From assembly GCF_000384965.1 (NCBI RefSeq), contig NZ_CM001844.1, positions 1,094,042 to 1,158,041 on the forward strand: a DNA stretch of 64,000 nt. The letters are read 5' to 3'. Source of the stretch: Bartonella bovis 91-4 (GTDB taxonomy: Bacteria; Pseudomonadota; Alphaproteobacteria; Rhizobiales; Rhizobiaceae). The notes under the pieces were generated by a model. It was not told where the DNA came from, did no database searches, and saw only the letters and a list, made by a program, of their open reading frames with translations. A program made the position numbers and the translations under genes. Of the stretch, positions 1 through 11,234 are shown piece by piece; position 1 is the stretch's first letter; each line of letters begins with the position of its first letter.

Positions 1-33
1 AAACTGTAGTCATAAAATCCAATAATTCGCTTT

Positions 34-105
34 TTATGCAACATCTTTAGTAGCTTGCTGCTTTTGTATTTCTACACTATAATTAGAAAGCTTTATAATA
101 GGCAT
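34..105 (-). other. 23-codon open frame of unknown status
   Basis: A short ATG-to-TAA frame on the minus strand encodes a polar peptide beginning MPIIKLSNYSVEI and ending TKDVA. It has no convincing ribosome binding site. It lies at the window edge beside the decayed remnant that follows ubiC, so it may be a scrap of a lost gene. I do not recognise the sequence and assign no function. Confidence 0.2.
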
Positions 106-147
106 TTAACAATCTGTATTATCTAGCACAACATACAGTTTTAAATC

Positions 148-666
148 ATGTCGAGTACTAGAACGAGCAATTCCATTTTACCACCGCTCAAGTGGTTATC
201 TGATCGAGATCGTTCAGTGCCTATTAATGTCAAAGATTGGTTGATGGAACCAGGCTCTATGACCCGTCGTTTTGAACGTCATTGTGCTCAAATACACATT
301 GACCCGCAACGTGAATGCTTCATTACTTATGATAAACTAGAGGAAGAGGCTGAGCATTTACCTAAAACCTCCCGTTATTGGCTACGCGAAATTGTACTGA
401 GAGGAGACAATCAGCCGTGGCTTTTGGGGCGCACAGTGATCCCACAAGAAACTCTAGATGACCACAATCAACTAACAAACTTGGGGAAATTACCCCTGGG
501 GCGTTATTTGTTCAACAGTAAAGAGCTAACCCGTGATTACATTCATATTGGTCGAAAAGATGCACTGTGGGCGCGTCGTTCTCGTTTGCGGTTAGCAGAC
601 AAACCATTATTACTGACTGAGCTGTTTTTAATTGCTTCACCAATATACAAAACTGATCCTATATAA
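148..666 (+). CDS. ubiC: Chorismate--pyruvate lyase UbiC
   Basis: This 172-residue cytoplasmic enzyme is predicted to split chorismate into 4-hydroxybenzoate and pyruvate, the first step of ubiquinone head-group synthesis. The whole protein matches the UbiC fold: SMTRRFE near residues 37-43, RYWLRE at 76-81, GRTVIP at 94-99, PLGRYLF at 116-122, RRSRLRL at 143-149 and LLLTELF at 154-160. Arg80 and Glu158 sit where the E. coli product-binding Arg76 and Glu155 lie. Its length is normal for the family. From memory, the sequence resembles enterobacterial UbiC unusually closely for an alphaproteobacterium, where this lyase is patchy. No other quinone gene is adjacent, and the downstream region contains gene debris, so acquisition by transfer is possible but untested. 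Confidence 0.93.
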   Translation: MSSTRTSNSILPPLKWLSDRDRSVPINVKDWLMEPGSMTRRFERHCAQIHIDPQRECFITYDKLEEEAEHLPKTSRYWLREIVLRGDNQPWLLGRTVIPQETLDDHNQLTNLGKLPLGRYLFNSKELTRDYIHIGRKDALWARRSRLRLADKPLLLTELFLIASPIYKTDPI

Positions 667-736
667 ATTAGAAGAATCAATGTATTGAAAAATATAGTGT
701 ACAATAAATAACAAATATCTTATTCGTTGTCCTCTA

Positions 737-985
737 TCAATAAAAATCACTAATTTGACTAACTCCTACCGAGTCTCCCGTAATATTTTATAGCCTAGTA
801 TTGATTTCTAATAACGTTCCATCATTTTTGTTAAAATAGAATGTTTCTGGCTATCATCCACTTTTAGTTTTTCTTCACCATCATTAAATACTTTGATAAT
901 CCTTAATCACATAATATCCATTAAATGAAATAGAATAAAATGCGTTGTCTCTTTCTTCTACAAAATTATTTGGAAGTACTCTATT
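737..985 (-). pseudogene. Decayed coding remnant, unknown family
   Basis: Three successive minus-strand frames give protein-like text. Frame one (985 to 884) reads NRVLPNNFVEERDNAFYSIS then FNGYYVIKDYQSI. A second frame (about 895 to 808) reads KVFNDGEEKLKVDDSQKHS. A third (about 861 to 737) reads ETFYFNKNDGTLLEINTRL, a stop, then NITGDSVGVSQISDFY. The first frame can be followed further upstream with interspersed stops (PFEKIR, stop, IYIVD, stop). This pattern suggests one ancestral gene broken by several indels and nonsense changes. I cannot name the family. The rest of the ubiC-carA interval (667-1224) shows nothing else I can support. Confidence 0.45.
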
Positions 986-1224
986 AAGCTAATCAACAAT
1001 ATAAATTTATCTAATTTTTTCAAATGGATACATATTTTTTCAGCATTCTTTAATATCTTATAATGCATAATAATAACAAAAGTATTAGAAAATCTAAAAA
1101 TGGGGCTTTACCTATCTATGGAATAGACTTATACCTTTTTAATTAAGCAAAACATTGCAAGAGTAATATACAGCGTCTGCTATAGCTGCGGTTTTCGTAT
1201 GACGTCGAACTGTGAGCGCACACT

Positions 1225-2424
1225 ATGACACAGCCCACCCTATCTCCCAAACCTTGGTGTACGAGCAAGCCTACAGCTCTTTTAATATTAGCTGATGGGA
1301 CCGTTATTGAAGGAAAAGGTGCAGGGGCTACAGGTATTGTTGAAGCAGAAATATGTTTTAACACTGCCATGACAGGTTATGAAGAAATTCTCACCGATCC
1401 ATCATACACTAAACAAATCGTTAATTTTACCTTTCCTCATATAGGCAATGTAGGTATAAATAGTGAAGATATTGAAGATCTTATACCAATCAATCACCAT
1501 GGTGCAGTTGGTGCTGTTTTTAAAGCAGACATTACTCATCCCTCTAATTACCGTGCAAACGAAAATCTAAATCAGTGGCTTAAAGCGCGTCAAATCATTG
1601 CAATTTGCGGTGTCGATACACGTGCACTAACCGTCCTCATCCGTGAAAAAGGTGCGCAAAATGCCATTATTGCGCATAACCTAAATAGCAATTTTGATCT
1701 CAATGCTTTAAAGAAACGTATGCAAAAATGGTCAGGAATCACCAATCTCGACCTTACAAAAAAAGTGACATCACAGCAGTTGATGGAATGGAATGAAAAA
1801 GCATGGACTTGGAATCAAGGTTACAGTGCAAACAGTAAATGCAATTTTCATATTGTTGCGATTGATTATGGCATTAAGCGCAATATACTCCGCCTTATGG
1901 CAACACAAGGTGCACGCGTTACTATTGTTCCAGCACATACAAATGCAGAAGAAATTCTGGCAATGAATCCTGATGGCGTTTTTCTTTCCAATGGGCCAGG
2001 AGATCCGTCTGCCACAGCCGCATATGCAGTCCCGACTATAAAAAAGCTAATTGACTGTAATGTCCCACTTTTTGGCATATGCCTTGGCCATCAGCTCCTT
2101 GCTCTTTCTGTTGGAGCTAAAACCATAAAAATGCATCAAGGACATCATGGAGCAAACCATCCTGTAAAAGACCTTACCACTGGAAAAGTGGAAATTACGT
2201 CAATGAATCATAGTTTTACCGTAGATGCAGCATCTCTACCAAAACATGTTGAAGAAACACATATCTCTCTCTTTGATGGCTCAAATTGTGGTATTCAGAT
2301 TATTGGAAAACCTGTTTTTTCTGTTCAGCATCATCCTGAAGCTTCTCCTGGACCACAAGACAGTCAATATCTCTTTCAACGTTTTCATAATCTAATCGTA
2401 GAGTATAAAAAACAGCCTAATTAA
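1225..2424 (+). CDS. carA: Carbamoyl-phosphate synthase small chain
   Basis: CarA is the glutamine amidotransferase subunit that hydrolyses glutamine and passes ammonia to CarB for carbamoyl phosphate, the precursor of pyrimidines and arginine. The 399-residue protein has the N-terminal CPSase small-chain domain (FNTAMTGYEEILTDPSY near residues 50-66; NFTFPHIGN) and a C-terminal class I GATase domain. The nucleophile is Cys286 in FGICLGHQ, and the triad is completed by His370 and Glu372 in HHPEASPGP. Length and architecture are normal. The ATG at 1225 gives the expected N terminus. Unlike in enterobacteria, carA is separated from carB by an opposing transporter gene, so the two subunits must be transcribed independently. 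Confidence 0.97.
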   Translation: MTQPTLSPKPWCTSKPTALLILADGTVIEGKGAGATGIVEAEICFNTAMTGYEEILTDPSYTKQIVNFTFPHIGNVGINSEDIEDLIPINHHGAVGAVFKADITHPSNYRANENLNQWLKARQIIAICGVDTRALTVLIREKGAQNAIIAHNLNSNFDLNALKKRMQKWSGITNLDLTKKVTSQQLMEWNEKAWTWNQGYSANSKCNFHIVAIDYGIKRNILRLMATQGARVTIVPAHTNAEEILAMNPDGVFLSNGPGDPSATAAYAVPTIKKLIDCNVPLFGICLGHQLLALSVGAKTIKMHQGHHGANHPVKDLTTGKVEITSMNHSFTVDAASLPKHVEETHISLFDGSNCGIQIIGKPVFSVQHHPEASPGPQDSQYLFQRFHNLIVEYKKQPN

Positions 2425-2522
2425 TTTGAATTTTCTGACAAATATTTTGCTTTTTTACTGCATTCAAATACATCAGCTCTTAAAATAACAAAATGGTTAG
2501 ATTCGTTTATAGAGTACAAGAA

Positions 2523-3806
2523 TTATATTTTATCGAATTGTCTCGGTAAAATATTTTCAGGAAGCTCTTTTAGAGACTGTCTCACCCAAAAAGCAAACAC
2601 TAAAATTGCTAAAAAAAGTACACAGAAACTCCCCGCAAAAGGTGCACCAGAAAAATGAAATACTGCACCTTTATGTGTAAATTGTTCAAAAAGAAATGTA
2701 TAAAAAATGGGCCCAATTATCAAGCTTAACGAAGTAATAGATGTCATTGCTCCCTGTAATTCCCCTTGTGCATTCGCCGGCACCTGTGCTGCAGCAATAG
2801 AACGCATAGGTGCATGAACAAGATATTCAAGCGCCGTACACACAAAAACGACATAAACCATCCACCCTTGCGCCGCAAACATATAGCCAAGCATAGCAAT
2901 TAACGCAAAAAGGAGTCCTACCATAGTCATGCGCCAATCACTCCAGCGCTTAGAAAGATACGGTAAAATAAGAACCATTACACAAATCTGACCTACACCG
3001 AAAACACTGTAAGATAATCCAATAGAAAATGTGCTCCAATCATAACGTTCTTTAGCAATAAATGCCCAAACACTCGGCCATACGGCTTCTGCAAGCCAAT
3101 AAAGAAAAAAAGCTAATAATACCCAAATAACCGCTGGATATTGTCTAAGTTGCAAAAATGCACCTAAAGGATTAGCACGTTTTATATCAAAGCAGCGTCT
3201 ATCACCCACAGCAAGAGTTTCTGGAAGCATAAACCATGCAAAAACAAAATTAACAAATGAACAAGCAGCTGCAAAATAAAAAGGCAACCGCAACTCAAAT
3301 TGGCCCAGAAAACCACCAATAAGAGAACCTATAATAAATCCTACCCCAAATGCCATTCCTATCATACCAAAATTACGTGTACGAGTTTTTTCATCTGATA
3401 TATCTGCTAAATAAGCTGAACAAGTTGCAAAGCTAGCACCACTTATCCCCGACAAAAGACGACCAATAAACAGCATAGAATAGCTCCATGCTATAGCGCA
3501 TATAAAATTATCAATAGCAAAACTAATAATAGAGATAAGCAAAATAGGACGCCTACCATAACGGTCAGAAAGGTTACCAATCAAGGGAGCAAACAAAAAT
3601 TGCATTGCTGAATAGACTACCAGCAATACACCCCCATTTATGGAAACCTTACTAAGATCCTCTCCAGTCAAATGCCGAAGATATTCAGGCAAAACAGGAC
3701 TAACAATTGCAATACCAATAATATCTAATAACAAAGTAATAAAAACTAAAATGAGCCCACGATGGATAAATTTCGGATCGAGCTTTCGATCTTTTACAGC
3801 CTGCAT
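2523..3806 (-). CDS. MFS efflux transporter, TetA/TCR-like
   Basis: A 427-residue integral membrane protein of the major facilitator superfamily, with about twelve hydrophobic segments. The signature loop between helices 2 and 3 is present as GNLSDRYGRRP at residues 77-87, and LDIIGIAIVSPVLP in helix 1 is typical of the drug:H+ antiporter TetA/TCR group. Proton-driven export of a drug or metabolite is the likely role, but the substrate cannot be read from the sequence. It sits between carA and carB on the opposite strand, with its 3' end facing carA and its promoter in the 625-bp gap shared with carB. Tetracycline resistance should not be inferred from the family name. Confidence 0.85.
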   Translation of the reverse strand: MQAVKDRKLDPKFIHRGLILVFITLLLDIIGIAIVSPVLPEYLRHLTGEDLSKVSINGGVLLVVYSAMQFLFAPLIGNLSDRYGRRPILLISIISFAIDNFICAIAWSYSMLFIGRLLSGISGASFATCSAYLADISDEKTRTRNFGMIGMAFGVGFIIGSLIGGFLGQFELRLPFYFAAACSFVNFVFAWFMLPETLAVGDRRCFDIKRANPLGAFLQLRQYPAVIWVLLAFFLYWLAEAVWPSVWAFIAKERYDWSTFSIGLSYSVFGVGQICVMVLILPYLSKRWSDWRMTMVGLLFALIAMLGYMFAAQGWMVYVVFVCTALEYLVHAPMRSIAAAQVPANAQGELQGAMTSITSLSLIIGPIFYTFLFEQFTHKGAVFHFSGAPFAGSFCVLFLAILVFAFWVRQSLKELPENILPRQFDKI

Positions 3807-4431
3807 ATTTCTTCGCCTCTGTTTTCTAGACCTTACCTATTTTTAGATCCGCTCAAAAGTATAACTTAGTCTCATATATAATAATAACAAAATAAAAAAA
3901 GGTTACACAAAACAATGAAGAAATATGATAACTATTATTATTGTTAAATTTTACAGTCATATTTAAGCTATTTTCCTATACGGAGGAATCTGAACAAATT
4001 TCGAAATTTCAGTAGCCATGCATGTACTTTGAAAATATTACCATTTAAAAACTTAAACAATGATAATCATCACATAAGCATGCTACAGCTCTTGCTGTAT
4101 ACAAACAACCTATCTCTATCTATCTCAGTTCTATTTACTATCAACAGTTATTTATAGCTTGTCAAACTCAACAGCCTCCAACACACTGATTTAATAACGT
4201 GCTTTTTCCAATGCATTATTGTCTCTTTTGTCAAAAACCACACTCTCATAGCGATATGAAGTTTATCAGCAATAAAAAAGGTATAGATTTTCAATTTTAT
4301 AAAAAAAGCATGGAAAAAGCATTTTATGGATTACTTTCGCCATTTATTAACCTATAAAGTGAGTTTAGCCTTAAAATGTTCAATATTCTGCCTGCCACAA
4401 CTGCGCACAGAAATTTGTGATAGGAAAAAAC
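3807..4431. promoter_or_regulatory. Divergent MFS/carB intergenic region
   Basis: A 625-bp AT-rich gap between two divergent genes, so both promoters must lie here. The distinctive element is AATGATAATCAT at 4059-4070, which matches the central 12 bases of the classical Fur box. No clear -35/-10 pair stands out. A 33-codon frame at 4256-4357 has no ribosome binding site and is not called. Confidence 0.35.
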
Positions 4432-7400
4432 ATGCCCAAACGTACAGATATAAAATCTATTCTTATTATTGGAGCAGGACCTATTATTATTGGTCAGGCA
4501 TGTGAATTTGACTATTCGGGCACACAAGCTTGTAAAGCTTTAAAAGAGGAAGGCTATCGAATTATTCTAGTTAATTCTAATCCTGCCACCATTATGACCG
4601 ATCCAGATTTAGCTAACGCAACTTATATTGAACCCATCACTCCAGAAGTAGTTGCTAAAATTATTGCTTATGAGCGCCCCGATGCTCTTTTACCTACTAT
4701 GGGAGGACAAACAGCACTCAATACAGCTTTATCATTAAAGCGTATGGGAATTTTAGATCGCTATAACGTTGAAATGATTGGAGCTAATGCAGACGTTATT
4801 GATAAAGCTGAAGATCGCGCTTTATTTCGCAAATCAATGGCAAAAATTGGTTTAGAAACACCGCGTTCTATGTTAGCTAATGCAACTGAACTCAAAGAAG
4901 AAGATCGTCGGTTATACGAAAAAAAACGTAATGAACTGAAAACTGACCTTTCCGGTGACGTACTTGAGCAAGAATTAGAAAAACTTGATTACAATTGGTA
5001 TCATACAGAAACCGATCGTAAACAACGTTATATAGCACACGCTACAGCAAAAGCAGTTCAAGCCCTTGATATTATTGGGCTTCCAGTTATCATTCGCCCC
5101 TCATTCACGCTTGGTGGTACAGGCGGTGGTATCGCTTATAACCGCTCTGAATTTTATGAAATCATTGAACGTGGCCTTGAAGCATCTCCCACAACGGAAG
5201 TTCTGATTGAAGAAAGTGTTTTGGGGTGGAAAGAATATGAAATGGAAATTGTCCGCGATAAACAAGATAATTGTATTATCGTCTGTTCCATTGAAAATAT
5301 TGATCCTATGGGTGTCCACACTGGCGATTCTATTACCGTTGCCCCTGCTCTTACCTTAACCGATAAAGAATACCAAATTATGCGTAATGCTTCAATTGCT
5401 GTATTGCGTGAAATTGGTGTCGAAACCGGTGGAGCTAATGTACAGTTTGCTGTCAATCCTGAAAATGGTCGTTTAGTTGTTATTGAAATGAACCCACGTG
5501 TTTCACGTTCTTCAGCACTCGCTTCAAAAGCAACAGGTTTTCCAATTGCCAAGGTGGCAGCTAAATTAGCGGTTGGCTATACACTTGATGAGTTAAAAAA
5601 TGATATCACGGGTGGTATAACGCCAGCGTCATTTGAGCCTTCTATAGATTATATTGTCACCAAGATCCCTCGTTTTGCTTTTGAAAAATTTCCTGGTTCA
5701 TCACCTATCTTAACTACTGCAATGAAATCTGTAGGGGAAGTTATGGCAATTGGCCGTACTTTTCAAGAATCATTGCAAAAAGCACTCCGTGGACTTGAAA
5801 CAGGTCTTACCGGCTTTGATGAAATTGAACTTCCTGAACATGCTGAAGGTGATGAAAACAATTCTATACGTTCAGCCATCGCAATACCAAGCCCTAATCG
5901 TTTACGTTATGTGGCTCAAGCAATGCGCATGGGCTTACCTTTAAACGAAATCCACCAAATAAGTAAAATTGACCCATGGTTTTTAGAACAAATAGCTTCC
6001 ATTATTGAAATGGAACAGCGCATTCGCACTCATGGTCTTCCTCAAGATGTAGATAATCTACGTATGTTAAAAGCCATGGGCTTTTCGGATATGCGTTTAG
6101 CAAACCTTACAGGACAAGAGCCAGATAATATTACTACTTTACGTAAATCGCTTAATGTTAAACATGTATTTAAACGGATTGACACCTGTGCTGCTGAATT
6201 TGCTTCACCTACAGCTTATATGTATTCAACCTATGAAACACCTTTTGCAGAGGTAGCACACTCAGAAGCACATGTTTCTAAACGCAAAAAAATTGTCATT
6301 TTGGGCGGAGGTCCAAACCGTATCGGCCAAGGAATTGAATTTGACTATTGCTGTTGCCACGCTGCTTTTGCATTGCGCGATGCAGGCTTTGAAGCCATCA
6401 TGATTAACTGCAACCCTGAAACTGTTTCGACAGACTATGATACATCTGACCGCCTTTATTTTGAACCTTTAACAACAGAAGATGTTTTAGCTGTTTTAGA
6501 AACGGAACAGGAAAAAGGTGAGTTGATTGGTGTTATTGTTCAATTTGGTGGACAAACACCGTTGAAATTGGCAAGTGTGTTAGAAAAAAATAACATTCCC
6601 ATTCTAGGTACTTCACCTGATGCTATTGACTTAGCAGAAGATAGAGATCGCTTTCAACAATTATTGTTTAAGCTTAATTTAAAACAACCCAAAAATGGCA
6701 TTGCCCATTCAATTGAACAAGCACGCCTTGTTGCTCATGACCTAGGATTTCCATTAGTTGTACGCCCTTCTTATGTTTTAGGCGGACGTGCCATGCAAAT
6801 TATCCGCGATGAACGTAGCTTGCAAAATTATCTGCTTGAAATAGTTCCGGAATTAATTTCAGAAGATATCAAAGCCTGTCACCCTAATAATACAACAGGT
6901 CAGATCAACACATTACTTGGTAAAAACCCACTTTTATTTGATACCTATCTAACACAAGCTATTGAAGTTGATGTTGATTGTCTGTGTGATGGTCAAGAAA
7001 CGCTAATTGTTGGCATCATGGAACATATTGAAGAAGCAGGTATCCATTCTGGCGATTCAGCTTGTTCTTTACCTGTAAACACACTTTCACGTGAATTAGT
7101 TTCTGAATTACAACGTCAAACCAAAGCTTTAGCACAAGCACTCCATGTTGTGGGCTTAATGAATGTACAATATGCTATCAAAGATGAAGTGATTTATATC
7201 TTAGAAGTCAATCCCCGTGCTTCACGTACTGTTCCATTCGTTGCAAAAACTATTGGCAGACCAATTGCCAAAATTGCTGCACGTATTATGGCAGGAGAAA
7301 AGCTGCATAGTGCACTTCAAGCTTATGGTGGATTACCTTCTGTATCACAAAAACCGCATATCGCCGTCAAAGAAGCAGTTTTTCCTTTTGATCGTTTTCC

Positions 7401-7917
7401 AGGTGTAGATACGCTGCTTGGTCCAGAAATGCGTTCAACCGGAGAAGTTATGGGGATCGATTACGAATTTGCACTTGCTTTTGCTAAAGCACAACTTGGA
7501 GCTGGTGTTGATCTTCCATATGAAGGAACTGTATTTGTTTCTGTAAGAGATGAAGATAAAAAATATATCCTTAATTGTGTCAAACGCTTAACTGAGCTTG
7601 GTTTTTCTGTTTTAGCAACAAGCGGAACGCAAAAATTTCTTGACTTTCATGGTGTTAAAGCCCAAAAAATTAATAAAGTACTAGAAGGTCATCCTCATAT
7701 TGAAGATGCCATTCGTAACCGACAAATCCAATTGATTTTCAACACAACCAATACGGCTAGTGCCATTTCAGACTCTAAATCATTGCGCCAAGCAGCACTC
7801 ATGCAAAAAGTACCCTATTATACAACAATAGCCGGAGCTGAAACTGCAGCAAAAGCCATTGAAGCCCTCAAATCCAACCACTTGGAAGTGCGTCCATTAC
7901 AAAGCTATTTTTCTTAA
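4432..7917 (+). CDS. carB: Carbamoyl-phosphate synthase large chain
   Basis: CarB uses two ATPs, bicarbonate and ammonia to make carbamoyl phosphate, with CarA as partner. The ATG at 4432 is chosen because a TAGGAAAA ribosome site precedes it and the product begins [18 protein letters not shown] as in the family; an in-frame GTG lies at 4417. The 1161-residue protein contains two homologous ATP-grasp halves: [10 protein letters not shown] and [13 protein letters not shown] in the first, [12 protein letters not shown] and [11 protein letters not shown] in the second. A C-terminal MGS-like allosteric domain is seen near [13 protein letters not shown]. It is longer than the roughly 1073-residue E. 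coli enzyme, mainly through a charged insertion near residues 150-205, common in Rhizobiales. Confidence 0.97.
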   Translation: MPKRTDIKSILIIGAGPIIIGQACEFDYSGTQACKALKEEGYRIILVNSNPATIMTDPDLANATYIEPITPEVVAKIIAYERPDALLPTMGGQTALNTALSLKRMGILDRYNVEMIGANADVIDKAEDRALFRKSMAKIGLETPRSMLANATELKEEDRRLYEKKRNELKTDLSGDVLEQELEKLDYNWYHTETDRKQRYIAHATAKAVQALDIIGLPVIIRPSFTLGGTGGGIAYNRSEFYEIIERGLEASPTTEVLIEESVLGWKEYEMEIVRDKQDNCIIVCSIENIDPMGVHTGDSITVAPALTLTDKEYQIMRNASIAVLREIGVETGGANVQFAVNPENGRLVVIEMNPRVSRSSALASKATGFPIAKVAAKLAVGYTLDELKNDITGGITPASFEPSIDYIVTKIPRFAFEKFPGSSPILTTAMKSVGEVMAIGRTFQESLQKALRGLETGLTGFDEIELPEHAEGDENNSIRSAIAIPSPNRLRYVAQAMRMGLPLNEIHQISKIDPWFLEQIASIIEMEQRIRTHGLPQDVDNLRMLKAMGFSDMRLANLTGQEPDNITTLRKSLNVKHVFKRIDTCAAEFASPTAYMYSTYETPFAEVAHSEAHVSKRKKIVILGGGPNRIGQGIEFDYCCCHAAFALRDAGFEAIMINCNPETVSTDYDTSDRLYFEPLTTEDVLAVLETEQEKGELIGVIVQFGGQTPLKLASVLEKNNIPILGTSPDAIDLAEDRDRFQQLLFKLNLKQPKNGIAHSIEQARLVAHDLGFPLVVRPSYVLGGRAMQIIRDERSLQNYLLEIVPELISEDIKACHPNNTTGQINTLLGKNPLLFDTYLTQAIEVDVDCLCDGQETLIVGIMEHIEEAGIHSGDSACSLPVNTLSRELVSELQRQTKALAQALHVVGLMNVQYAIKDEVIYILEVNPRASRTVPFVAKTIGRPIAKIAARIMAGEKLHSALQAYGGLPSVSQKPHIAVKEAVFPFDRFPGVDTLLGPEMRSTGEVMGIDYEFALAFAKAQLGAGVDLPYEGTVFVSVRDEDKKYILNCVKRLTELGFSVLATSGTQKFLDFHGVKAQKINKVLEGHPHIEDAIRNRQIQLIFNTTNTASAISDSKSLRQAALMQKVPYYTTIAGAETAAKAIEALKSNHLEVRPLQSYFS

Positions 7918-8170
7918 GATTTGAACTGCACCTACAAAACATAATACTTTTTATTTCTTATTCACCTTTTTCTTTATATAAAAACACTGATTAGACTTGT
8001 TTCTTATTCAAAAGTCTTTTATCATTATTACAATCGAATTTTCGGTTACGTGACTTTTTTCCTGTGCATACGCATTTTTGACAAAACTTCTCCTGCCTAA
8101 TTTCGATTTAAAGCCATATTGAAAGCTTTAAGCTTCAATAGATGATAATTTTATATATAAGGAGTTTCCT

Positions 8171-8380
8171 ATGTCTACAGGAACAGTTAAGTGGTTTAAC
8201 ACAACGAAAGGTTTTGGTTTTATCCAACCTAATGATGGAAGTGCAGATGTGTTTGTACATATTTCTGCTATTGAACGCTCTGGTTTAAGTAACCTTAATG
8301 AAGGGCAGAAAATTTCTTATGACGTTGTTCAAGACCGTCGTTCAGGAAAATTTTCTGCTGGAAATCTTGCAATTCTTTAA
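8171..8380 (+). CDS. cspA: Cold-shock protein, CspA family
   Basis: A 69-residue single-domain cold-shock protein. The RNA/DNA-binding motifs RNP1 (KGFGFIQP, residues 14-21) and RNP2 (VFVHIS, residues 27-32) are intact, with the usual TGTVKWFN start. Such proteins bind single-stranded nucleic acid and act as RNA chaperones in the cytoplasm. A strong AAGGAG ribosome site lies about 6 bases before the ATG, and a strong terminator follows, so the gene is monocistronic. The 253-bp upstream gap leaves room for a long leader of the kind that controls csp genes by RNA folding, but I did not establish a specific structure. Several paralogues are usual per genome, so the letter in the symbol is nominal. 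Confidence 0.93.
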   Translation: MSTGTVKWFNTTKGFGFIQPNDGSADVFVHISAIERSGLSNLNEGQKISYDVVQDRRSGKFSAGNLAIL

Positions 8381-8403
8381 ATTTAAGCTCATTTTGCTCA
8401 AAC

Positions 8404-8434
8404 AAATCTCGCCTTCATAGGCGAGATTTTTTTC
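8404..8434 (+). terminator. Rho-independent terminator of csp gene
   Basis: A perfect 10-bp stem (AAATCTCGCC at 8404-8413 with GGCGAGATTT at 8420-8429), a 6-base loop and a following T-run. It ends the cold-shock transcript. The rest of the gap to 8796 is AT-rich, with no feature I can support beyond the presumed promoter of the next gene. Confidence 0.9.
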
Positions 8435-8793
8435 ACAAAATATACTCTACCTTAATAAAGTAACGACTACTTGCAGCATTTTTGTACCTCCCTTAAAATC
8501 TGCTCATAATTATCCATAATTTCTTTTTTGTAAAAAGCCTTAAAAAAGTAATAAAGGATATAAAAAATCAGAAAAAAATTCAAAATAAACGCCTGCATCG
8601 TTCCAGATAAAAGAAGGCTTTCTTTATATTTTCTTGTGAGAAATTCTCACAGAATTTTAAAATAAAATTATATAATCTGTGTTTAAAGTAAAATTTCCTA
8701 AGAGTTTTCTTGTAGTTTTTTACTGCCTACGACATAATTTTTATGGAGCATCTATTATAAAATAATCACTTTCTTATACCACTAAGGATTTAA

Positions 8794-9999
<1,206 letters not shown>

Positions 10000-10276
10000 A
10001 AAGTTCTGAATCATTGTTCATATCTAAAAGCAAAAACTGGACATACGCTTAAACTAATTTGCCAGACCTGTAGAAATAAAATCAATCTAACAGATCTTGG
10101 GAGATATATCAAAAAAACATAATAGAAGTAGATATAATCAAGAAGTCATAGATTTATACCATTTTACAAAAAATGAAAAGCAATAAAAGCTTAAAGAAAA
10201 CTGCTATGTAATAAATACATAGTTTACTAAAACTTTTTTGACTTTAAATTCAACAGTTTATAAAAACATCACTCTA

Positions 10277-11182
10277 TTAAAAAGACCATTGACGAGCTTT
10301 TAGAAAAATATAATCTCGAAAAGCATTGAGTTTTGCCGAATTTTTCAAAGCATCAGGATAACAAAAGAAGGTATCAAAGGAAGGAATATCAATCATATCA
10401 GGAAAAAGGCGTACAAGTCTCTCATTGTTATTTACGATATAATCGGGAAGCACAGCAATACCAAAATCACGCATAAGTGCGTTCTTGATTGAAATAATAT
10501 TATTAATTTGTAAAACTGAAATACGCAAAGAGCCATCACTTCTCCCTGCTTTTTCCAACCAATTCAAACCAGACAAATAAGAGGGAACAGGTTCACCAAA
10601 TGAAATAATGCGGTGTTTATCTAGTTCAGATAATTTCTCTGGCTTTCCATAAGTTGCAACATAATTTACTGAAGCATAAACATGCATATGAACCGTAAAT
10701 AATTTTCTTTGTATAAGACCGGGTTGTTGGGGTTGACGTAAGCGAACTGCGCAATCTGCATGACGCATTGTTAAATCAATCTCTTTATCATCAAGCAAGA
10801 GTTGTACCTGCATATCGGGATAAAGGCTAAGAAATTCATGCACACGCTCTGCAAGCCACCCTGCCCCCATTCCAAAAGTTGATGTAACGCGTAAACGCCC
10901 TGTTGGTTTTTTGCTACTTTCGTTTAATTGTGAACGCGCATTTTCAAGCTTCATTAAAACATCATAAGCAGTACGATAGAGAATTTCACCCTGCTCTGTT
11001 AAAATTAAACCACGCGCATGACGTTGAAACAAGGGAACGCCAACATCCTGCTCTAAAGCAGCGACTTGTCGTGAAATTGCTGATTGAGACAAATGAAGCT
11101 TTTCAGCTGCATGCGTAAAAGAGCCCGCCTCTGCTGCAGCATGAAAAACTCTTAATTTATCCCAATCCAATGGTGAAGTCAC
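10277..11182 (-). CDS. LysR-family transcriptional regulator
   Basis: A 301-residue LysR-type regulator. The N-terminal winged helix-turn-helix covers residues 1-65, with the recognition segment AAEKLHLSQSAISRQVAALE at about 21-40, and a periplasmic-binding-protein-like effector domain follows from about residue 90. The type resembles the GcvA subgroup (DWDKLRVFHAAAEAGSFT). It lies 52 bp downstream of trxB on the same strand, so the two are probably cotranscribed. LysR genes next to trxB are, to my recollection, frequent in Rhizobiales, but no regulatory link is proven. The effector and target genes are unknown. Confidence 0.88.
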   Translation of the reverse strand: MTSPLDWDKLRVFHAAAEAGSFTHAAEKLHLSQSAISRQVAALEQDVGVPLFQRHARGLILTEQGEILYRTAYDVLMKLENARSQLNESSKKPTGRLRVTSTFGMGAGWLAERVHEFLSLYPDMQVQLLLDDKEIDLTMRHADCAVRLRQPQQPGLIQRKLFTVHMHVYASVNYVATYGKPEKLSELDKHRIISFGEPVPSYLSGLNWLEKAGRSDGSLRISVLQINNIISIKNALMRDFGIAVLPDYIVNNNERLVRLFPDMIDIPSFDTFFCYPDALKNSAKLNAFRDYIFLKARQWSF

Positions 11183-11234
11183 AATTTTTTCTCTAATCTT
11201 TTTTACTAATTAAACAACTATTTTTTAAAAACTC

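Noticed and set aside
1143..1370. Minus-strand frame overlapping the start of carA
   Set aside because: It lies largely antisense to conserved carA codons and reads as low-complexity shadow text.
2523..3806. Tetracycline resistance determinant
   Set aside because: Only family-level similarity to TetA-type MFS exporters; substrate cannot be inferred and the gene sits in core context.
4256..4357. 33-codon frame just ahead of carB, possible leader peptide
   Set aside because: No Shine-Dalgarno sequence, no run of regulatory codons and no attenuator hairpin between it and carB.
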